Assembly (NCBI GenBank): GCA_944325905.1
Contig: CALVBY010000009.1
Location: 1 to 33,904 of the forward strand
Source: Candidatus Gastranaerophilales bacterium
GTDB taxonomy: Bacteria; Cyanobacteriota; Vampirovibrionia; Gastranaerophilales; Gastranaerophilaceae
Length of the DNA stretch: 33,904 nt
Reading direction: 5' to 3'
This document shows positions 23,380-31,439 of the stretch, piece by piece. The number at the start of each line of letters is the position of its first letter. The stretch's first letter is position 1. The notes under the pieces were generated by a model. It was not told where the DNA came from. It ran no database searches and saw only the letters and a list, made by a program, of their open reading frames with translations. The translations under genes and the position numbers were made by a program.

Positions 23380-23652
23380 CTACCTGGTTTCATTTAGTTT
23401 CTTACCTTTTAAGAAATTATGCTCGTTATTTTCTGCAATCAGCTGTTCCATTTTTTGAAGTTGATGACGGTGATAATTAAGCCTGTATTGCGCCATTTTC
23501 AACTTTTTTTTCATTGTCAGAAAATCTTTTAAACCTTCTACTATTGAATTAGATAGAGATTTCAGAGGATTTTTTCTTATCAGGAAGTTTTTTGAATATA
23601 TCAAGAAATCTATTAATCTTTTTATATTCATCTCTAAAGTTTCTCGAAGCAT
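23380..23652 (-). CDS. Small hypothetical basic helical protein
   Basis: A 90-residue Lys/Leu/Asn-rich protein predicted to be helical, with a coiled-coil-like part near residues 48-80 (KKKLKMAQYRLNYHRHQLQK). The start at 23652 has GGAGTAAT just before ATG; a second Met at residue 8 is the alternative. It is cotranscribed with the 108-residue gene (12-base gap). Function unknown; possibly a chaperone-like partner of the coiled-coil proteins, by position only. Confidence 0.6.
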   Translation of the reverse strand: MLRETLEMNIKRLIDFLIYSKNFLIRKNPLKSLSNSIVEGLKDFLTMKKKLKMAQYRLNYHRHQLQKMEQLIAENNEHNFLKGKKLNETR

Positions 23653-23826
23653 ATTACTCCTTTACACTTTAGACCTACAAATATATAAAAACTTGTTACA
23701 GTAAATAATTGCCATGTTTTGTAAATCTTTGTAACATGTCTTAAACTTTGTAAGTCTAAAAAGTACCAGCCAGAAGGAAATGTTTCCTCTTAATACATTA
23801 TACGTCAAAAATCCGAAAAACTTTAA
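23653..23826. other. Intergenic region between two unknown operons
   Basis: A/T-rich 174 bases without a gene. It contains a separated inverted pair TTGTTACA...TTGTAACA (about 23692-23735), repeated TTTGTAA motifs and a small AGGAAA/TTTCCT hairpin near 23777-23790. Promoter for the 90-residue gene likely but not clearly delimited. Confidence 0.3.
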
Positions 23827-24639
23827 TTATAAGTTTTGAATAGCTTTACTATCACCATCGATGGATTCTTTTAGCATCTTTTTAACAACATCACCTTGGG
23901 TATCCAGCATTTTACAAACAGTTTCAATATTTCTAACTTTGTTAGAAAGTATTGTATCAGCATTTGCAGTGATATTGCCCGTAACATTTTGATAAGCAGC
24001 CAAGGCAGCAGAGGTTGTACCTTGCATTAAATTACCCATAACAAGTGCGGGAAGACCATATTCTCCCAAATACGGCGCAGCAGCCTGCATAATTCCGCCC
24101 CAACCAGATATACAGCTTGCAAGAGGCAGAACAATACTTCTTCCAATTCCAAATCCACTTGCTCCGCCAACTCCATAAGCAGCGGCACTTGCAACATCTG
24201 CCAACCCACCTAAACTTGAGGCATAGCCCGTAGCAGTTCCATAATCCGAACCCCATCCGGTAAGACCGGCGGCTCCACCGGTAGAATAACCACTTAGTCC
24301 CCAAGATACCGGAGCAGCACCACTCGGGAAGCCTGAATAATTATAAAGAGAATTTAATCCATAAGAAGAACCACTTACCATATTGGAATAATAAGAAGTT
24401 CCCGGAATACTCATAGATTCGGATGCACCAAAAACAGTAGCAAATGATGATGGCGCAAATAAACTTGCAATATTATACAAAAGTCCGCCAGTTGCTTCAA
24501 ATCCGGTACCCATACCGCTACCTGAAACCGTCAAATCTCTCAATTTGTCATAGGTCTCAAAAAGTTGAGCTTTTGCATTACTGCCGGCAGAACTGAATTT
24601 GTTTGCTATTACCAAATAACTATCGTTTTTGTATGACAT
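23827..24639 (-). CDS. Hypothetical Gly/Ser/Ala/Tyr-rich protein
   Basis: A 270-residue protein of unknown function. The N-terminus (MSYKNDSYLVIANKFSSAGS) and the C-terminus (NADTILSNKVRNIETVCKML onward) are helical, and the middle (about residues 45-215) is a low-complexity Gly/Ser/Ala/Tyr/Trp-rich region with short repeats such as YGLNSLYNYSG and SGWGGIMQAAAPY. There is no signal peptide. A GAGGTTG Shine-Dalgarno precedes ATG, and it lies 18 bases downstream of the 419-residue gene, hence the same transcript. The composition suggests an extended, possibly extracellular or fibre-like structure delivered by a non-Sec route; this is inference. Confidence 0.75.
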   Translation of the reverse strand: MSYKNDSYLVIANKFSSAGSNAKAQLFETYDKLRDLTVSGSGMGTGFEATGGLLYNIASLFAPSSFATVFGASESMSIPGTSYYSNMVSGSSYGLNSLYNYSGFPSGAAPVSWGLSGYSTGGAAGLTGWGSDYGTATGYASSLGGLADVASAAAYGVGGASGFGIGRSIVLPLASCISGWGGIMQAAAPYLGEYGLPALVMGNLMQGTTSAALAAYQNVTGNITANADTILSNKVRNIETVCKMLDTQGDVVKKMLKESIDGDSKAIQNL

Positions 24640-24657
24640 CTTTCAACCTCTTAATTA

Positions 24658-25917
24658 TTATTCAAATGTTTTAAATGTAGATTCAATATTCTTGTCAATT
24701 ACTTTTTTAACCGCTTCCATTTCTGTTTGTAAAGCTTCTTGTTCAGTATCTAGCTGACGTAATCTCAACTCAAGCGTTCTATCTTGTTGTTGAATTTGTT
24801 CAGTTTGAGCATTAATATTTTGAATTTCTTGCTCATAAAGCGCCATATCATAATTGTATTGATTCATGGCATCATTATAAGCGTCTTCATCAGTAATTGT
24901 TTCAGTATTTAAGGCATAAGTTGCCGTAGAATCTTCATATCTTATGCTATAAGGACGACCATTTTCATCCATATCAACAAATGCACGTTCTTGACGCTCT
25001 ACTTTAGTTTTAATATCTTGAGCGTTATATTGTACTAAATCGCTTTGATTTTCGGTAGGACGTGTCGGATCAAGCGCACTTATTGCGGAATTAGTCAAAT
25101 CTGATTTACATGCAAAATAAGTTTTACCTTGATATTGCCATGTATATATATCATCAGCTGACGAATTAGCAAAATCCGAATCAGGAAATTCTTTGCAAAT
25201 TTGTTCATATGCAGCCTTTTGAGTAGAATCATTTGGATTATATTTTGAAAGCTCACAATTACCAACGTATGTAGGAATTCCTGACTCTACATGATACTCG
25301 TTTGCATCTGCTGTGCCTGCAATAGCATTATCTAAATCGGTTTTTGTAGCAAAATGCATTAAACCATCTGTATCCGTATATGTATAAATATCATTTATAT
25401 CTTCATTTGCCAAATCAGGATAGTTTTGCAAAATTTTATCAAAGTTGGCTTTTTGTTCAGTGTTCAAAGGATCGTACTGACTTAATTGATTTCCGTCAAT
25501 TGAATATGAACCATCTCCAGGATCCTGGGTTACACTTGCCTGAGGAACAGTACCTTGCACTCCGGCTGTGTCCATTACAACTTGAGGATTTTTCTTATTT
25601 GACTGAACACCTGTATAAATATCTGAATAATGATAATGTGTAACCAAGTAATTATAACCATCCGGATCATCTACTAATTGAGTCATATTCGTTATAGTTT
25701 CAGCATTTGTACCATCTTCATATGAATACTGTAATGTAGTATAGTCAGATGTGCTTGGAGGTGTAGGAACTTGCAAAGTTAATAACTGGTTAAACAAATT
25801 AGCACTTTGATTTGCCAGTGCCGTACGTGCTTGGTTTACCTGTTGACCTTCATATTCCACATTAGTTTTTCTTGCTGTCAAGCCTAAATATCTTGCTTGT
25901 GATGCTGCCATGCCCAT
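24658..25917 (-). CDS. Hypothetical protein with duplicated central domain and coiled-coil ends
   Basis: A 419-residue protein of unknown function. Layout: N-terminal helix 1-50 (MGMAASQARYLGLTARKTNV, EYEGQQVNQARTALANQSAN), a variable Tyr/Asp-rich middle, two tandem copies of a roughly 58-residue domain (about 142-199 and 220-280) with pattern LSxYxPx3-4QKA...(P)D...DIYT(Y/W)...G...FA(T/C)K(T/S)DLxNA, and a C-terminal coiled coil (345-412, Gln/Glu rich). Helical ends with a variable middle recall flagellar axial proteins and needle-type substrates; no known family is recognised. The N-terminus is shared with the 108-residue protein at 23041. AGGAGG is 8 bases before ATG, and a promoter lies at 25956-25983. 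First gene of its operon. Confidence 0.8.
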   Translation of the reverse strand: MGMAASQARYLGLTARKTNVEYEGQQVNQARTALANQSANLFNQLLTLQVPTPPSTSDYTTLQYSYEDGTNAETITNMTQLVDDPDGYNYLVTHYHYSDIYTGVQSNKKNPQVVMDTAGVQGTVPQASVTQDPGDGSYSIDGNQLSQYDPLNTEQKANFDKILQNYPDLANEDINDIYTYTDTDGLMHFATKTDLDNAIAGTADANEYHVESGIPTYVGNCELSKYNPNDSTQKAAYEQICKEFPDSDFANSSADDIYTWQYQGKTYFACKSDLTNSAISALDPTRPTENQSDLVQYNAQDIKTKVERQERAFVDMDENGRPYSIRYEDSTATYALNTETITDEDAYNDAMNQYNYDMALYEQEIQNINAQTEQIQQQDRTLELRLRQLDTEQEALQTEMEAVKKVIDKNIESTFKTFE

Positions 25918-25955
25918 AAGTTTGGCCTCCTATTATATATCTACTACCTTTTTTT

Positions 25956-25983
25956 GTATTAATGATTATTTTGAAAAAGTCAA
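25956..25983 (-). promoter_or_regulatory. Promoter of the 419-residue protein operon
   Basis: Minus-strand TTGACT (25983-25978), 16-base spacer, TAATAC (25961-25956), followed by AGGAGG. The remainder of the gap to the rpsA terminator (25984-26102) shows only A/T-rich sequence. Confidence 0.6.
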
Positions 25984-26102
25984 TATAATTCTAAAAAAAT
26001 TATACGGCATATATTAAGATATATATAGCTAAAATAACCAAAAATCGGTCATATGGATGAAAAAATATTAAAAAATACTACAAAAGTACCAGAATTCAAA
26101 AC

Positions 26103-26136
26103 AAAAAAGACTACCATGAACCGGTAGCCTTTTTTA
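26103..26136 (-). terminator. Rho-independent terminator after rpsA
   Basis: Stem CTACC / GGTAG with 7-base loop (26111-26115, 26123-26127) extended by flanking bases, A-run on one side and T-run on the other, so it can work in both directions. It lies just after the rpsA stop on the minus strand. Confidence 0.85.
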
Positions 26137-26151
26137 TTATATCAACATGAT

Positions 26152-27231
26152 TTATTCATCAGCTTTAGCTTCTTCTGTTGGTTCCTTAACAGTGAGCGCA
26201 ATACGCTTATCAGTTGGATTGAATTTCAAAATATAAGTTTGAATTTTATCACCAACATTCAATATATTTTTAGTTTCATTTTGAAGTTCAGCCAACTCTG
26301 AATGAGGTAACAATGCTTCAACGCCAGGGAATACTTCAACAAACGCACCAAAGTGTTTGATACGAGTTATTGTACCTTCAACCTTATCGCCTTCTTTTAT
26401 TTGCTTTTCAGCTTCAAGCCATGGATCAGGTTCAAGATTTTTCAAACTTAACGAAACACGCTGCTTATCATGATCTACAGCTATGACTTCAACATCAATC
26501 TTGTCTCCAACCTTCAAAATATCTGTCGGATGGTCAATCCAACGCCAAGACAATTGAGAAAGAGGTAGCAAGCCATCAATGCCTCCCAAATCAATAAACG
26601 CACCAAAATCAGTGATTCTTACGACATCACCCTTTACTATTTGTCCAGGCTCAATCTGTGCAAACACATTCTTTCTGGCTTCTACTGCACTATCATCATA
26701 AACTTTTTTATTAGATAAAATAAAATTATTTTGTTGACTATCCAATGTAAGAATTTTCAACTCGATTTGAGAACCAACTTCCAAATCAGTTTCTTTACTT
26801 CTTAATTGAGATGATGGCACAAAACCTCTAACCCCGGATATTTCAACCAATATACCGCCTTTTACAACACTGACAATTGTTCCCAGAATGGTTTCATCAG
26901 CAGCTTTAGCCTTTTCTAATTCTTTCCAAGCATAAGCAAAATCGACTTTTTTCTTAGAAAGTAAGAACTTGCCATCTTCGTCTTCTTCTCTTATAATAAG
27001 GAATTCGTATTCCTTACCCTTTTCAAACTTTTCTTCGATATTCTCATCTTTGTCAACAGCTTCTCGAGTTGGAGCCACAGCGATAGTTTTTGCACCGATA
27101 TCAACCATTACCCCTTGACTGTCATAACCGCATACTATACCTTTTACCAGATCACCCTTTTGAAAGTTATAGTCGTATTGTTTTAATAATTCTTCAAAAT
27201 CTAAATCACTACTTTTACCTTTTGACACCAT
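26152..27231 (-). CDS. rpsA: 30S ribosomal protein S1
   Basis: A 359-residue S1 protein with four S1 (OB-fold) repeats at about 25-95, 113-177, 197-265 and 281-349. Repeats 3 and 4 carry the classic VVRITDFGAFIDLGG-DGLLPLSQLS and ITRIKHFGAFVEVFPGVEAL motifs. Four repeats, rather than the six of E. coli, is the form found in cyanobacteria and many Gram-positives. S1 helps the 30S subunit bind and unfold mRNA. The conserved segment DFGAFIDLGGIDG-LLPLSQLSW supports ribosomal S1 over unrelated S1-domain proteins. A GGGG-type weak Shine-Dalgarno precedes the ATG, and a promoter-like TTGTTA-N17-TAGGAT lies upstream. Confidence 0.93.
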   Translation of the reverse strand: MVSKGKSSDLDFEELLKQYDYNFQKGDLVKGIVCGYDSQGVMVDIGAKTIAVAPTREAVDKDENIEEKFEKGKEYEFLIIREEDEDGKFLLSKKKVDFAYAWKELEKAKAADETILGTIVSVVKGGILVEISGVRGFVPSSQLRSKETDLEVGSQIELKILTLDSQQNNFILSNKKVYDDSAVEARKNVFAQIEPGQIVKGDVVRITDFGAFIDLGGIDGLLPLSQLSWRWIDHPTDILKVGDKIDVEVIAVDHDKQRVSLSLKNLEPDPWLEAEKQIKEGDKVEGTITRIKHFGAFVEVFPGVEALLPHSELAELQNETKNILNVGDKIQTYILKFNPTDKRIALTVKEPTEEAKADE

Positions 27232-27310
27232 TTTTACCCCATATGACTTACATTATCCTACTTAACATTAATAATTGTAACAAATTTTTTCAAATCTGTA
27301 AAGTTTTTGT

Positions 27311-27332
27311 AAAATTGCTTAACATTTGCAAT
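27311..27332 (-). terminator. Weak hairpin after the 84-residue gene
   Basis: Inverted repeat ATTGC / GCAAT (27314-27318, 27328-27332) followed on the minus strand by TTTTAC; a weak terminator at best. Confidence 0.3.
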
Positions 27333-27335
27333 CCC

Positions 27336-27590
27336 TTATTTTAAGACACCTAAGAGGTGCTTTATACTTTGTTCGTATCTGTTACCAATTCTTCGCAAAT
27401 AAGAAACCGTCAAAAAATCGTCACCAAGTGTATATTTTTCTATAGTACCATCGGGTTTTCTAATATTATAGCGCTTCATAGGCAAAGGGATATTAATATT
27501 CGATTCATCAACCAAGTGCATACACTTAGCCTCAGATTTGTTCAAACGAGCCATATTTCTTTGTGCTAAATTTAATCTCTGAATTTTCAC
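27336..27590 (-). CDS. Small hypothetical basic protein
   Basis: An 84-residue protein of unknown function. The GTG start at 27590 (MKIQRLNLAQRNMARLNKSE) is preferred because AAAGGAGA lies 9 bases before it and because the longer frame would run into the valS terminator. It contains NIRKPDGTIEKYTLGDDFLT, suggestive of a small beta hairpin, and a basic C-terminus (YLRRIGNRYEQSIKHLL). No export signal is seen. It lies between valS and rpsA but has independent signals. Function not recognised. Confidence 0.6.
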   Translation of the reverse strand: MKIQRLNLAQRNMARLNKSEAKCMHLVDESNINIPLPMKRYNIRKPDGTIEKYTLGDDFLTVSYLRRIGNRYEQSIKHLLGVLK

Positions 27591-27646
27591 TACTATTTTC
27601 TCCTTTGTGAGTATAAAAGCCATAAAAATATTTTTTGCCAACAAAA

Positions 27647-27680
27647 AACAATCCCCTTAATAAAACTTAAGAGGATTGTT
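27647..27680 (-). terminator. Rho-independent terminator after valS
   Basis: Long stem AACAATCC-CTTAA / TTAAG-GGATTGTT (27647-27660, 27667-27680) with a 6-base loop, followed on the minus strand by TTTTTT. Confidence 0.92.
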
Positions 27681-27697
27681 ATAATGTTTACTTAATT

Positions 27698-30352
27698 CTA
27701 AGCCTTTAAAGAAGCTATCAAATCATTGATCGTATTTTCTTGAACTTGAATTTCTTCAATTCTTGATTTTGTTTGCTCGATCAACTCTTTTGGTGCATTA
27801 GCAACAAATTTTTCATTTGCCATGCGACCAGACAAGGAATTCTTTTCAGCAACCAGCTTGTCAAGTTTTTTCTGCTGACGCTTAATTTCTTCATTGAAAT
27901 CAATAAGATTTTCAAGCGGGATAATAATTTTTGAAGCAGAAACAACCGCTGTAGCTGATTTTTTAGGAACCGGCAAACTATCATCCGCATAAGAAATATT
28001 CTCAACCTTAGCAAGACGCTTAATGTAAGATTCTATAGCTTCAAAAGTTGCTTTTTCTGATTTGTCGGCTCTAATTTCAATATTAAATTTCAATGAAGTC
28101 GGAATATTGAAACTTTGTCTGACATTTCTTAACGATTTTATAGTTTCAAAAACGAGCTCCATTTCCTCAGCCTCTTTAGGGAATGCAAGTTTTTCTTCGA
28201 ATGCAGGGAAATCAGCAAGCATAATAGCCTTGAATTTCTTATCCTGCGGAATAAGCTGCCATACTTTTTCGGTAATATGAGGCATTATAGGATGTAAAAG
28301 TCTCAATGCCATATCCAAAACATACCTCAACACTCTTTGAGTATTAAGTTTCAAGTCAGGATCTTGTAATTGAATTTTTGCAATTTCTACATACCAGTCA
28401 CAATATTTATTCCAGAAGAAATCGTACATAATATGTGCAGTTTCACCAATTCTATAGTTTTTAATATTTTCGTTAAATTCTTTTGCTGTATTATTCAACT
28501 CATCCAAAATCCACTTATCAACAATTGTTAATTTTGAAAAATCTATATCATTATTATCGACACCATCAAGGTTCATCAATACGAATCGAGAAGCGTTCCA
28601 GATTTTGTTGGCAAAATTTCTTCCATATTCAAACCTTTCATCGCTAATTTTTATGTCTTGACCACCATATGTGCAAAGCGAAGTCATTGTAAATCTCAAG
28701 GCGTCAGAACCATATTTATCAATAATGATTACGGGATCAATAGTATTTCCCTTAGATTTTGACATTTTTTGACCTTTTTCATCACGAATAAGTCCGTGAA
28801 TATAAACAGTTGAGAATGGTGCTTTTTTAGTAAATTCAAGCCCCATGGTAATCATTCTGGCAACCCAGAAGAAAATAATATCAAACCCGGTAACAAGAAC
28901 GCTTGTCGGGTAAAATTTCTTAAAGTCTTCCGATTCGGTATTAGGCCAACCCATAGTTGAGAAAGGCCACAAACCTGAAGAAAACCAAGTATCCAAAACG
29001 TCACTGTCTTGAGTATAATTTTTAGGATCAGGATTTTCTTTTGCAACTACCATCTCACCTGTCTCATTATGGTAATATGCCGGAATTTGATGTCCCCACC
29101 AAAGTTGACGAGAAATACACCAATCACGAATATTTTCCATCCAGCCGAGATAATTCTTTTCCCAACGTTCAGGAATAAATTTTATACGTCCGTCTTTAAC
29201 AGCAGCAATCGCTTCTTTTGCCAACGGCTCCATTTTTACAAACCATTGCTCAGACAAAAGTGGCTCAATAGTCGTATTACAACGTTGACATTTGCCAACA
29301 TTGTGCTCGTGATCACGGGTTCTTAATAGGAAATTATTATAAGAAAGCATTCCAATAATTTTTTCACGTGCTTCATATCTGTCAAGTCCGTGAAGTTCTT
29401 GAGGAACCTCACCACAAGCTTTCATCTTACCTTCGCCGTCAATAACCCAAATAGGTTTGAAGCCATGGCGTTTTCCAACTTCAAAGTCATTTGGATCGTG
29501 TGCCGGAGTAATCTTAACAGCACCGGTGCCAAAGTTTTTATCAACATATTCATCTGCAATAATAGGAATTTCACGACCCGTTAAAGGTATTACAACGGTC
29601 TTTCCAACCAATTCAGAATACTTATGATCATCCGGATGAACTGCAATTGCAACATCACCGAATATTGTTTCCGGTCTTGTCGTTGCAACAATAATCGCTC
29701 CAGATTCTCCTTTTAAAGGATAAGAAATTTCCCACAAATGTCCTTGTTCAGTTTCGTATTCGGTTTCAACATCGGAAATCGCAGACTGACAACGAGGACA
29801 CCAGTTAACTATATATGCGCCTTTATATATCAATCCCCTTTCATATAATTTAACAAAAACCTCTTTTACGGCATCAGAACAACCCTTATCAAAGGTAAAT
29901 CTTTCTCTTGATCTATCAAAAGAAGCACCTAATCTTTTGCATTGATCGAGAATAGCAGATTTGTGTTTGTTTGCCCAATCCCAAGTTTGTTCCAAGAATT
30001 TTTCTCTACCCAAATCGTGCCTTGTTAATCCTTTTTCTCTAAGCTGCTTTTCAACAACGTTTTGAGTCGCAATACCAGCATGGTCCGTTCCTGGAAGCCA
30101 CAAAGTTTCGTAGCCGCTCATTCTGTGATATCGTGTCAAAATATCTTGCAATGTTTCGTCAAGAGCGTGCCCCATGTGCAAAACACCGGTAACATTCGGA
30201 GGAGGAATAACTATTGAATAAGGCGGTTTTTTGCTTTTAGCATCGGCCTTAAACATCTCATTATCTTCCCAGAATTTGTATATTTCTTCTTCTGTGGATT
30301 TCGCATCATAAACTGTAGGTAAATCTTCTATTTTGGCTTTTGTTTCTAACAT
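27698..30352 (-). CDS. valS: Valyl-tRNA synthetase ValRS
   Basis: An 884-residue class I synthetase that charges tRNA-Val. HIGH-type HMGH at residues 59-62 (PPPNVTGVLHMGHALDE), the editing (CP1) domain with TTRPETIFGDVAIAVHPDD, a WCISRQLWWGHQIP segment typical of ValRS, and KMSKS at about 529-533 (GQKMSKSKGNTIDP). A C-terminal anticodon-binding domain and a final coiled coil (KRQQKKLDKLVAEKNSL...) complete the usual architecture. No T-box is seen upstream. Monocistronic, between the terminators of fabI and its own. Confidence 0.98.
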   Translation of the reverse strand: MLETKAKIEDLPTVYDAKSTEEEIYKFWEDNEMFKADAKSKKPPYSIVIPPPNVTGVLHMGHALDETLQDILTRYHRMSGYETLWLPGTDHAGIATQNVVEKQLREKGLTRHDLGREKFLEQTWDWANKHKSAILDQCKRLGASFDRSRERFTFDKGCSDAVKEVFVKLYERGLIYKGAYIVNWCPRCQSAISDVETEYETEQGHLWEISYPLKGESGAIIVATTRPETIFGDVAIAVHPDDHKYSELVGKTVVIPLTGREIPIIADEYVDKNFGTGAVKITPAHDPNDFEVGKRHGFKPIWVIDGEGKMKACGEVPQELHGLDRYEAREKIIGMLSYNNFLLRTRDHEHNVGKCQRCNTTIEPLLSEQWFVKMEPLAKEAIAAVKDGRIKFIPERWEKNYLGWMENIRDWCISRQLWWGHQIPAYYHNETGEMVVAKENPDPKNYTQDSDVLDTWFSSGLWPFSTMGWPNTESEDFKKFYPTSVLVTGFDIIFFWVARMITMGLEFTKKAPFSTVYIHGLIRDEKGQKMSKSKGNTIDPVIIIDKYGSDALRFTMTSLCTYGGQDIKISDERFEYGRNFANKIWNASRFVLMNLDGVDNNDIDFSKLTIVDKWILDELNNTAKEFNENIKNYRIGETAHIMYDFFWNKYCDWYVEIAKIQLQDPDLKLNTQRVLRYVLDMALRLLHPIMPHITEKVWQLIPQDKKFKAIMLADFPAFEEKLAFPKEAEEMELVFETIKSLRNVRQSFNIPTSLKFNIEIRADKSEKATFEAIESYIKRLAKVENISYADDSLPVPKKSATAVVSASKIIIPLENLIDFNEEIKRQQKKLDKLVAEKNSLSGRMANEKFVANAPKELIEQTKSRIEEIQVQENTINDLIASLKA

Positions 30353-30404
30353 ATCAAATCCTTCTTATTTATATTCCGTAATAAAAGAATAACACAAAAA
30401 CATA

Positions 30405-30436
30405 AAAAAAGAGACCACCTGAGCGGTCTCTTTTTT
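30405..30436 (-). terminator. Rho-independent terminator after fabI
   Basis: Stem AAAAAAGAGACC / GGTCTCTTTTTT with 8-base loop, in the fabI-valS gap (30353-30449). Confidence 0.95.
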
Positions 30437-30449
30437 ATATCTCTTTATC

Positions 30450-31262
30450 TTATGCACTAGCTAAAGAATTAGCTATAATCTCCATTTCTTCTAATGAAGC
30501 ATATACTGCATGGCAACCACAGTCAACATAAAGAATTTGACCTGTTGTTCCTGTTGACAAATCAGAAGCTAGATACAAACCTGCTCTACCAACATCTTCC
30601 AATGCAACATTTCTGTTAAGTGGAGATTTTGCAACTGCAGCCTTAAGCATCTTGTCGAAACCTGAAATACCTTTTGCAGCAAGAGTCTTAACAGCGCCTG
30701 CAGAAATACAGTTAACTCTAACGCCTTTTTTACCTAAGTCAGCAGCAAGATATCTCATAGATGATTCAAGTGCAGCTTTTGCAACACCCATTACATTGTA
30801 GTTTGCAACAACATATTCAGAACCCAAATATGTCAATGCAAATATTGAACCACCTTCGTTCATAATGTTTTCAACATTTCTACAAATTGAAACTAATGAA
30901 TAAGCACTTACACCCATTGCAAGATTCCAACCATCATGTGACGTATCAATAAATCTACCTTGCAAATCTTCTTTTGCGGCAAACGCAACTGCGTGAACAA
31001 CGAAATCTAATTTACCGTAAACTCTTTCACATTCAGCTACAACAGCTTTAATTTCATCTTCTTTAGTAACATCGCAGCTCATTATAACCTTAGCATTCAT
31101 TTCTTCTGCTAAAGGTCTTACACGTTTTTCCATAACTTCACCGGCATAAGTAAATGCTATGTCTGCACCAGCTTCAAATAACTGACGTGCAATTGCATAA
31201 GCAATACCATGTGTGTTTGAAACTCCAAAAATAAGCCCCTTTTTGCCTTCCATTAATTTCAT
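30450..31262 (-). CDS. fabI: Enoyl-[acyl-carrier-protein] reductase (NADH) FabI
   Basis: A 270-residue short-chain dehydrogenase-type enoyl reductase that completes each round of type II fatty acid synthesis. It has the FabI-type N-terminal cofactor motif GKKGLIFGVSNTHGIAYAIA (Gly-x5-Ser rather than TGxxxGxG), the Ser-to-Asn pattern of the active site, and the catalytic Tyr155-x6-Lys162 (ANYNVMGVAKAALE). FabI-type Tyr in LTYLGSEYVV matches E. coli Tyr146. C-terminal motif 'GQILYVDCGCHAVY' is typical. It has an AAGGAGAATTATTT Shine-Dalgarno and its own terminator. The target class of triclosan; no resistance mutation judged. Confidence 0.96.
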   Translation of the reverse strand: MKLMEGKKGLIFGVSNTHGIAYAIARQLFEAGADIAFTYAGEVMEKRVRPLAEEMNAKVIMSCDVTKEDEIKAVVAECERVYGKLDFVVHAVAFAAKEDLQGRFIDTSHDGWNLAMGVSAYSLVSICRNVENIMNEGGSIFALTYLGSEYVVANYNVMGVAKAALESSMRYLAADLGKKGVRVNCISAGAVKTLAAKGISGFDKMLKAAVAKSPLNRNVALEDVGRAGLYLASDLSTGTTGQILYVDCGCHAVYASLEEMEIIANSLASA

Positions 31263-31439
31263 AAATAATTCTCCTTCTTAGATACAAATAAAAATCATAT
31301 AATACCAATTCTAACAAAAATATAAATATAAAGCAAATTTATAACAATGTTAATAAATGTAACAACATTCAAATGTACTGAAATCGAGCTTTTTCGGAAG
31401 TTTTTATATATTTAAGAGAGCAAGTAACAAGAGAGAACT

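Noticed and set aside
24027-24304. Alternative frames within the Gly/Ser-rich gene
   Set aside because: Low-complexity coding sequence is open in several frames by composition; the annotated frame has start signals and operon context.
27591-27644. Longer start of the small gene at 27644
   Set aside because: It would approach the valS terminator stem and lacks a Shine-Dalgarno; GTG at 27590 has AAAGGAGA.
30353-30449. T-box or other riboswitch around valS
   Set aside because: Only a short A/T-rich gap and the fabI terminator are present; no specifier or T-box-like structure is seen.
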